NCBI GenBank assembly: GCA_033675265.1
Contig: JAUJYZ010000142.1
Span: 134,001-198,000, forward strand
Reading direction: 5' to 3'
Source of the DNA: Actinostola sp. cb2023
Lineage: Eukaryota > Cnidaria > Anthozoa > Actiniaria > Actinostolidae
DNA length: 64,000 nucleotides
In this document: piece by piece, positions 58,584 to 64,000 of the stretch
How positions within the stretch are numbered: the first letter of the stretch is position 1
How the letters are laid out: the number at the start of each line of letters is the position of its first letter
Translations under genes and position numbers: made by a program
The notes under the pieces: generated by a model
The model's database searches: none
Told to the model about the DNA's origin: nothing
The model's input: the letters and a program-made list of their open reading frames with translations, nothing else

Positions 58584-58890
58584 TGTTTTACAACATGCCC
58601 ATTAATTACACTTCCGAACTCCTGCTTTTCAAATAGCCAGAATTGCTCCAGCTTAGAAAGTGATTTTATTTATTATTTGAGGCAAAACAATCGCAACATC
58701 AACGAACGCATTTTCTTCAGTAACTATTCACAAGGCCCTTTCGATTACTTTCGACCATAAGGAAAATGGCAGCCTGGGTACGAACCTCCAAGATTCTTGG
58801 AGACACGTGACCAGCCTACACTCTCTCGAGCGTCCGCCATTTTGAAAATAGCGAGAAGAGAGGGCCCTGGGGACGAGGTTGGTATAACTT

Positions 58891-60296
58891 GCATGCGCAT
58901 GGCAGCTTAGCAGCCAGGCGACCGCCACACATATGTGGGGGTCGCCTAGTTACAAAGCCTGTCTGATTTCCAAAATGGCGGAGGCTCCAGTAAATCGGCC
59001 TAGTTTAATTATTTTGATAATAATTTAATATTTATATTGCGCAGTTTCTCAGTTCTGTATGAGCGATATCAGTCGAATTTTTGGAAGAATTTCATCGATT
59101 TCGTGAAGTTTTCCCTCGCAAAGAGTAATTATGCGTCTTTCTGCACGTACCACAAACCTAAATGTTCTGTGTTAGCTTCGTTCTATTGAATAATTTGGAG
59201 TCTTTTGTTGTTTCTATTGAATTACGTACAATGTGACCGGTACCTGCAGAAGGAACCGTAATTATAATATTATTATAAGTTTGAACAGTGTTCAACTCTA
59301 ACTCCGGTAGAAAATTTCTAAATTTTTGGCATGTTCGATGCCCTCCCGCAAGAATGGCGGAAAATTATCAATATGAACAGATCACAAATACCTCGTCTCC
59401 TTCAAAAAACAGATTTTAGCCAAATTTCCCTCTGTTTTGACGAAGAAAACATGAGACTAGATAAAATTGCAATCCAAACCTTTGTATGATAGGATCATCA
59501 AAAAAAAATCAAATAAACCAACAGCTGCCTTCTACTCATGCTCGAGGATCCAGCGGTTTTTGACCGCGCTCCGAAGTCACCGGCCGAAACAACCCGCTGG
59601 ATAAATTGCCTGCTAGTACGAGTTCTGGGACGTGATACGCTCTCAAGCGGATTTAGTATAGCTCGCATTTCAGACCCTAAAGAAATGTCAAAAATGAAGT
59701 GATAACTGAAGTCCAGATTGTTCATAATGATATATACGCTGAAAACTCTGTATTCCGTACTCGTGGTGCGTATTCTTTCAGTTGGCGGTACTTGTAGCTT
59801 CAAATCGTTTCTGGCCTCCCAATTCAAACAACACATTTACCAGCGCTAAGGATCGGATATCACTAGCAAAAATATCAAGCTTTTGCCATATCAAATACAT
59901 ATCATCCTTTTTTTTTAAACGATAATTAAACGCTTCGAGAACCATGAAGGTCCATGAACTGTTCTGGCTTTAGGAAATCGATCCCGGGGAAAAACTGAAG
60001 GGACTACCCGCTGACCAACAGTCAGCTCTGAGTTACTCTGAGTTACCGCTGACCCGAACGAGCAAGCAGTAGCCATTTTGTTTACATTTACAAACCAATC
60101 TTGAAGCACGAACCTATGCCCATGTAATTGCACTTATATGATTACTGTGAGTCTTTAGCTTCTGATATATTGTCTATTTGTTATCTTGTTATTCAGTTTT
60201 ACACCCTAATTGTATTGTAGGACTTATCATCGTCGTCATTAAACTTCATTTTGAGATCACGATCGAGGAGTCTTTCTTCATGACAAGTCAGTAATC
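58891..60296. other. Region upstream of the Gypsy ORF; possible LTR not delimited
   Basis: CCAAAATGGCGGAGGCTCC lies at 58973 and AAAATGGCTACTGC on the minus strand near 60075. The 3' LTR is outside the window, so the 5' LTR cannot be placed. The sequence from about 60120 to 60290, with GTCGTCATTAAACTTCATTT near 60230, may be its end. A minus frame at 59498-59836 was not recognised. Confidence 0.4.
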
Positions 60297-63200
60297 ATGG
60301 TCATCGTCACGTGCTCTGTCCCGGACTGCGAATTCCAGTCAGAGGACGTCTCCGAAGCCCTGGCAATCGCCCTGCTCACGAACCATGGCCTAGCACACCA
60401 AAACTCAGCGCCACAGCCCAAACATACAGCACTGAGAGGCCCAAAACTCGAGCGCCCCAAGGTCGACATCGGCATATCCGTCGAAGAATGGAATATATTT
60501 AAAAGACGATGGGAGGTGTTTCGGGCCGGCTCTGGTATCGACGACTCGTCAGCACCCTCGCAGTTGTTCCAGTGTGCCGGGAACGAGCTTGGGTACAACC
60601 TTCTCAAGGCGAACCCCAACGTAACAACCGAACCTCTGCACCAACTCATGGCCGCCATACGTTCCCTGGCAGTCATCCCAGTTGCTACCAGCGTCCTCCG
60701 CACCGAACTTCTGCGGCTTCACCAAGAGCGTGACGAGACAGTCAGAGCATTCGCGGCCAAGGTCCGAGGGAAGGCTGAAACGTGTGCCTTCGCCACCAAG
60801 TGCCCTTGCGGATTGTCTGCAAACTACACAGACCACGCCATCCGTGACGTCATCGTGAACGGTCTCTACGACAACGACATACGCCGGGAGGTCCTGGGCG
60901 TCGTAGACATCCTCCAGAAACCTGTCAACGAAGTCATCGCCCTGGTTGAAAACAAGGAGATGGCCCGGAACGCCATGCCCTCCTCCTCCCTGTCCGCAGT
61001 ATCGTCCTTCCGGCGCCAGAAAAACCCGACAGCAAGCCCCTCCACCGCCCCGTCCCGTACAGACCAGGCCAAGGAGATAAAATGCCCTGAGTGCCATACC
61101 ACCTTCAAGATCTTCACGGAGGGGTCTCGGGGCTGGAACACCACACCTCACCAGTTGTGCATCACCTGCTACAGGGAGCGGCACCGAAGGAAGCGCCAGC
61201 AACGTCTACCACAACAGCGCTCGCCCCAGTCCCCCTCATCAGCCGTCCAGGCCGTAGAGTCAGACTCGATCTCGCAGGTCGCAGCCCTCCTTACAGACCA
61301 CCCAAGGGCTTCATGCCACTCTCGCAGGCGCCGCTGCAAACGCACCTACACAACTCACGGCACTGTGAGCAAACCGTCTGTACCGAGACTGGCCCACCAC
61401 ATCTTCACCAAGGGTGAGTGGCGACAAGCCCGCCTGCGAGACCACCCTACAGTACCTTTGACGATATCGATCGCCCAACCAAGCCGTGCTGGTAACCACA
61501 CCCGTGGCAACGCCCCAGTGATCCAGGCCGAAGTCCCCGCCATAGCCGACACAGGCGCACAATCTGACCTGTGGTCTCTGGACAGCTACCTCGCCTGCGG
61601 TTTCCCACTGGATGGCCTCCAACCTATCAGCCTCAGCCTATCGGCAGCCAACCGTTCCCCCATTAGTATTGAAGGGGCGTTCTTTGCCAAGCTGGCTACT
61701 AAGTCTCGCAGCGGCGAGATTGCGACGTGCCACAGCATGGTCTATGTCAGCAGCTCGGTCAAGTCAATGTACCTGTCGTACGAGTCCCTACTGAATCTGG
61801 GGCTACTGCCACACACCTTCCCGTCCATCGATGATGACGCAAACCAGCAGCGGGCCCCACGTACCGCCCCATCCGTTAACGCTACGAGAGAAATCAATGA
61901 TGGCTACTCAACACACCACGACGCACATGACGTGCCATGCTCGTGCCCCCTACGCCAAGTCGCGCCACAACGACCGACGAAACTACCCTTCCCCTGCATC
62001 CCTGAGAACAACGTACGCATGAAGGCATGGCTGCTCGAGCACTACGCTGCGTCCACGTTTAACACGTGCCCTCACCGAGCACTCCCTTGCATGGAGGGGC
62101 CAGCAGTGGAGATCCACCTTGACCCAACTGCCACACCCAAGGCCTGCCACACCCCCGCGAACGTACCCATCCACTGGCAGCAACGAGTGCATGACGACCT
62201 TCTCCGAGACGAGGCCCTTGGCGTCATTGAGCGCGTGCCTTACGGCGAACCCGTCACCTGGTGCCACAGGATGGTCATCACACGGAAGCATGACGGCACC
62301 CCACGGCGAACAGTCGACCTCTCGCCGCTCAACAAATTCTGCCAGCGGGAGACGTTCGCAATGGAATCACCTTTCCACCTGGCGCGCCGCATACCTAAGA
62401 ACACCTGGAAGACGGTGACCGACGCCTGGAATGGCTACCACAGTGTCCCTCTACGCGAGTCGGATCGTCACCTGACCACCTTCATCACGCCGTTCGGCCG
62501 CTGGCGATACATGAGGGCACCGCAAGGGTTCCTGTCATCAGGGGACGGCTACAACCGCCGCTTCGACGCTATACTATCCTCGGTGGAGCGTAAGGAGCGC
62601 TGCGTGGACGACACCATCCACTACGACACCGAACTGGAGCAGCACTGGTGGCGAACCATCGACCTCCTAACCCGCATCGGACAGGCAGGCGTCGTCGTCC
62701 TCAACCCTAAAAAGTTCCAGTTCGCAGAACGCAGCGTTAACTTCGCCGGTTTCAGGGTATCAGACGAGACAATTGAGCCGCTGCCCAAATATCTCGACGC
62801 CATCAGGGACTTTCCCCAACCCACATCCACCACGGATATCAGGAGCTGGTTCGGCCTCGTCAACCAGGTGTCCAACTATGCACAGCTACGCGACGTCATG
62901 GCCCCATTCAAACCCTTCCTCAGCGCCCGCTGCAAGTTCTCGTGGTCACCTGAACTAGACGACGCATTTCAAGCGTCTAAAGATGCTATCGTCAAAGCCA
63001 TCCGCCAGGGTGTAGAGATCTTTGACCTACAGAGACGAACGTGCCTTCGCCCCGACTGGTCCAAGCGCGGCATAGGCTATTTCCTCCTCCTACAGCACTG
63101 CAGCTGCCCATCCGGTGCCCCCGACTGCTGCCCCAACGGATGGAGGATCACCCTTGCTGGCTCACGGTTCCTGTCCTCAGCCGAGCAGCGCTATGCAGCC

Positions 63201-64000
63201 ATCGAGGGAGAAGCACTGGCCGTAGCCTGGGGCCTTGAACAGACCCGCTATTTCACACAAGGGTGCGACAACTTAATCGTCATAACCGACCACAAGCCGC
63301 TGGTCAAGATATTTGGCGACCGAACCCTCGACGAAATCACCAACTCGCGCCTGTTCCGCTTGAAGCAGCGCACCCTCCCGTGGAGATTTGACACCCAGCA
63401 CATGCCGGGGAAAAGTAACCAAGCTGCAGATGCCACCTCGAGACACCCCTCGCCGTCTGGCTCTGTGAACAGCGCCTCTCTTAGAGCACCCAATGCACCC
63501 GACCTCGCAGAGTCAGCGCTGATGGCCGCAATCCGCAGTGACACTCAAGAGCTCGGGACCATCTCCTGGCCCCTCCTCTCACAGGAGACAGCCGCAGACA
63601 CAACCCTAAGTCACCTGCTGAAGCTCACCGAGCAAGGAGGCCTCGATAAAGACGACCCGACCCTCGGCAGCCTTCGGCCCATTTGCGACGCTGTGTATGC
63701 CCAAGATGGCGTCCTCCTGTATCAAGACCGTGTTGTTGTCCCCCAATCCCTCCGCCGTCGAGTCCTCCAGCACCTCCACGCAGCCCACCAGGGGATCTCC
63801 AATATGGAACAGCGTGCCCGCGCCATCGTATATTGGCCAGGGATGTCGAAGGAAATCCGTGAAACGAGAGAGGGATGCACAGACTGCAATAGAAACGCCC
63901 CCTCACAAGCCGCAACGCCACCTCTGCCATCCCAGCCACCGTCAACTCCCTTCGAAGCGGTCTTCGCCGACTTCTTTGACTACGGAGGCCGCCACTACCT
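60297..64000 (+). CDS. Ty3/Gypsy retrotransposon Gag-Pol polyprotein, open to window end
   Basis: One uninterrupted frame of 1234 codons from ATG 60297, cut by the window edge. A C2H2-like finger lies at residues 4-32 (CSVPDCEF...HGLAH). Gag has a CPECHTTFK..CITCYRERH metal site near 265-295. The aspartic protease DTGAQSDLW starts at residue 418. Reverse transcriptase has VTWCHRMVITRKHDG and RTVDLSPLNKFC near 650-680 and CVDD with its catalytic Asp pair at 771-772. RNase H is near 920-1050 (DWSKRGIGYFLL, EGEALAVAW, ITDHKPL). Integrase has its H-x4-H zinc site from 1159, CTDC at 1194-1197 and the first catalytic Asp near 1225. It acts in copy-and-paste retrotransposition. GC content and C-ending codons differ sharply from the AT-rich surroundings. 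The lack of stops suggests a young copy. Confidence 0.95.
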   Translation, partial: MVIVTCSVPDCEFQSEDVSEALAIALLTNHGLAHQNSAPQPKHTALRGPKLERPKVDIGISVEEWNIFKRRWEVFRAGSGIDDSSAPSQLFQCAGNELGYNLLKANPNVTTEPLHQLMAAIRSLAVIPVATSVLRTELLRLHQERDETVRAFAAKVRGKAETCAFATKCPCGLSANYTDHAIRDVIVNGLYDNDIRREVLGVVDILQKPVNEVIALVENKEMARNAMPSSSLSAVSSFRRQKNPTASPSTAPSRTDQAKEIKCPECHTTFKIFTEGSRGWNTTPHQLCITCYRERHRRKRQQRLPQQRSPQSPSSAVQAVESDSISQVAALLTDHPRASCHSRRRRCKRTYTTHGTVSKPSVPRLAHHIFTKGEWRQARLRDHPTVPLTISIAQPSRAGNHTRGNAPVIQAEVPAIADTGAQSDLWSLDSYLACGFPLDGLQPISLSLSAANRSPISIEGAFFAKLATKSRSGEIATCHSMVYVSSSVKSMYLSYESLLNLGLLPHTFPSIDDDANQQRAPRTAPSVNATREINDGYSTHHDAHDVPCSCPLRQVAPQRPTKLPFPCIPENNVRMKAWLLEHYAASTFNTCPHRALPCMEGPAVEIHLDPTATPKACHTPANVPIHWQQRVHDDLLRDEALGVIERVPYGEPVTWCHRMVITRKHDGTPRRTVDLSPLNKFCQRETFAMESPFHLARRIPKNTWKTVTDAWNGYHSVPLRESDRHLTTFITPFGRWRYMRAPQGFLSSGDGYNRRFDAILSSVERKERCVDDTIHYDTELEQHWWRTIDLLTRIGQAGVVVLNPKKFQFAERSVNFAGFRVSDETIEPLPKYLDAIRDFPQPTSTTDIRSWFGLVNQVSNYAQLRDVMAPFKPFLSARCKFSWSPELDDAFQASKDAIVKAIRQGVEIFDLQRRTCLRPDWSKRGIGYFLLLQHCSCPSGAPDCCPNGWRITLAGSRFLSSAEQRYAAIEGEALAVAWGLEQTRYFTQGCDNLIVITDHKPLVKIFGDRTLDEITNSRLFRLKQRTLPWRFDTQHMPGKSNQAADATSRHPSPSGSVNSASLRAPNAPDLAESALMAAIRSDTQELGTISWPLLSQETAADTTLSHLLKLTEQGGLDKDDPTLGSLRPICDAVYAQDGVLLYQDRVVVPQSLRRRVLQHLHAAHQGISNMEQRARAIVYWPGMSKEIRETREGCTDCNRNAPSQAATPPLPSQPPSTPFEAVFADFFDYGGRHY

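Larger units (their letters stand above)
54915..58890. mobile_element. 4-kb fold-back element
   Basis: The two halves are inverted copies about a centre near 56.9 kb. Matching pairs include CCCAGGGCCCTCTCTTCTCG (54936 and 58850), the GGACTGGACTTT tandem (55805 and 58583), ATCACCCGATCTCAAAGGTG (56001 and 57690), and the AAGTTACCTTA..block (56459 and 57430). No transposase. Each outer part has an AAAATGGCGGACGCTCGAGA site. A 21-bp AAGAACCATCATGCAATT-type repeat (three copies) lies at 57886-57945 in one half only. Confidence 0.8.

Noticed and set aside
60278..61202. Minus frames of 141 and 217 codons opposite the Gypsy ORF
   Set aside because: Shadows of a GC-rich coding strand; no recognisable domain.

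Overview
The window is metazoan nuclear DNA. It has a spliced host gene with large introns, an AT-rich intronic background and a dense, nested load of eukaryotic transposons: BEL/Pao, Ty3/Gypsy, Penelope-like, THAP-DDE (ISL2EU/Harbinger-like), piggyBac-like, and many hairpin MITEs and fold-back elements. There is no bacterial operon structure. The mix (SWIM-YqaJ plus THAP transposase, BEL, GIY-YIG Penelope tails, hammerhead-like motifs) suits a marine invertebrate, perhaps a cnidarian. That assignment is inference; no species marker was read.

The host gene is DEPDC5 (Iml1), the large subunit of GATOR1, on the minus strand. Five exons were found with matching splice sites and phases: exon 1 (49962-50222, start codon), exon 2 (39441-39656), exon 3 (35289-35499), exon 4 (21457-21711) and the exon at 8452-8706. 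Together they encode the N-terminal part of the protein. By homology one exon of roughly 45 codons should lie between 8707 and 21456, and I could not find it. The 3' part of the gene must lie below 8452 and probably beyond the window. Nearly all other sequence from 8 to 50 kb is intronic and transposon-derived, often reaching within 35-75 bp of an exon.

Region by region. 0-8.4 kb: an inverted-repeat element, a Penelope tail, a poly-C MITE, other repeats and an (AAT)n tract. 8.9-9.2 kb: a (GTAA)n tract. 10.5-14.3 kb: a fold-back element with a conserved ORF in both arms. 15.9-21.4 kb: a 5.5-kb array of a 32-bp repeat whose unit carries splice-site-like sequences. 21.8-28.0 kb: a degenerate BEL/Pao element with a TTAA-flanked MITE inside gag. 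28.9-30.2 kb: MITE hairpins. 30.2-35.25 kb: a 5-kb fold-back element holding a 16-bp minisatellite. 35.5-40.5 kb: MITEs, 76-bp repeats and a helicase fragment. 40.8-41.8 kb: a piggyBac-like non-autonomous element. 43.5-48.5 kb: a THAP-DDE transposase and a SWIM-YqaJ nuclease gene in convergent orientation, with a nested fold-back carrying two hammerhead-like motifs between them. 50.3-54.3 kb: a second large inverted-repeat element just upstream of the DEPDC5 start codon. 54.9-58.9 kb: a 4-kb fold-back with a perfect 133-bp-arm hairpin inserted in one arm. 60.3-64.0 kb: a GC-rich, uninterrupted Ty3/Gypsy Gag-Pol ORF running off the end.

Apart from DEPDC5, the protein-coding content belongs to mobile elements. 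The BEL, YqaJ and THAP-DDE genes each carry reading-frame breaks; the Gypsy ORF does not. The most unusual features are the exon islands, the splice-like minisatellite next to exon 4, the paired hammerhead-like motifs, and insertions whose unoccupied site survives in the opposite arm of a palindrome.
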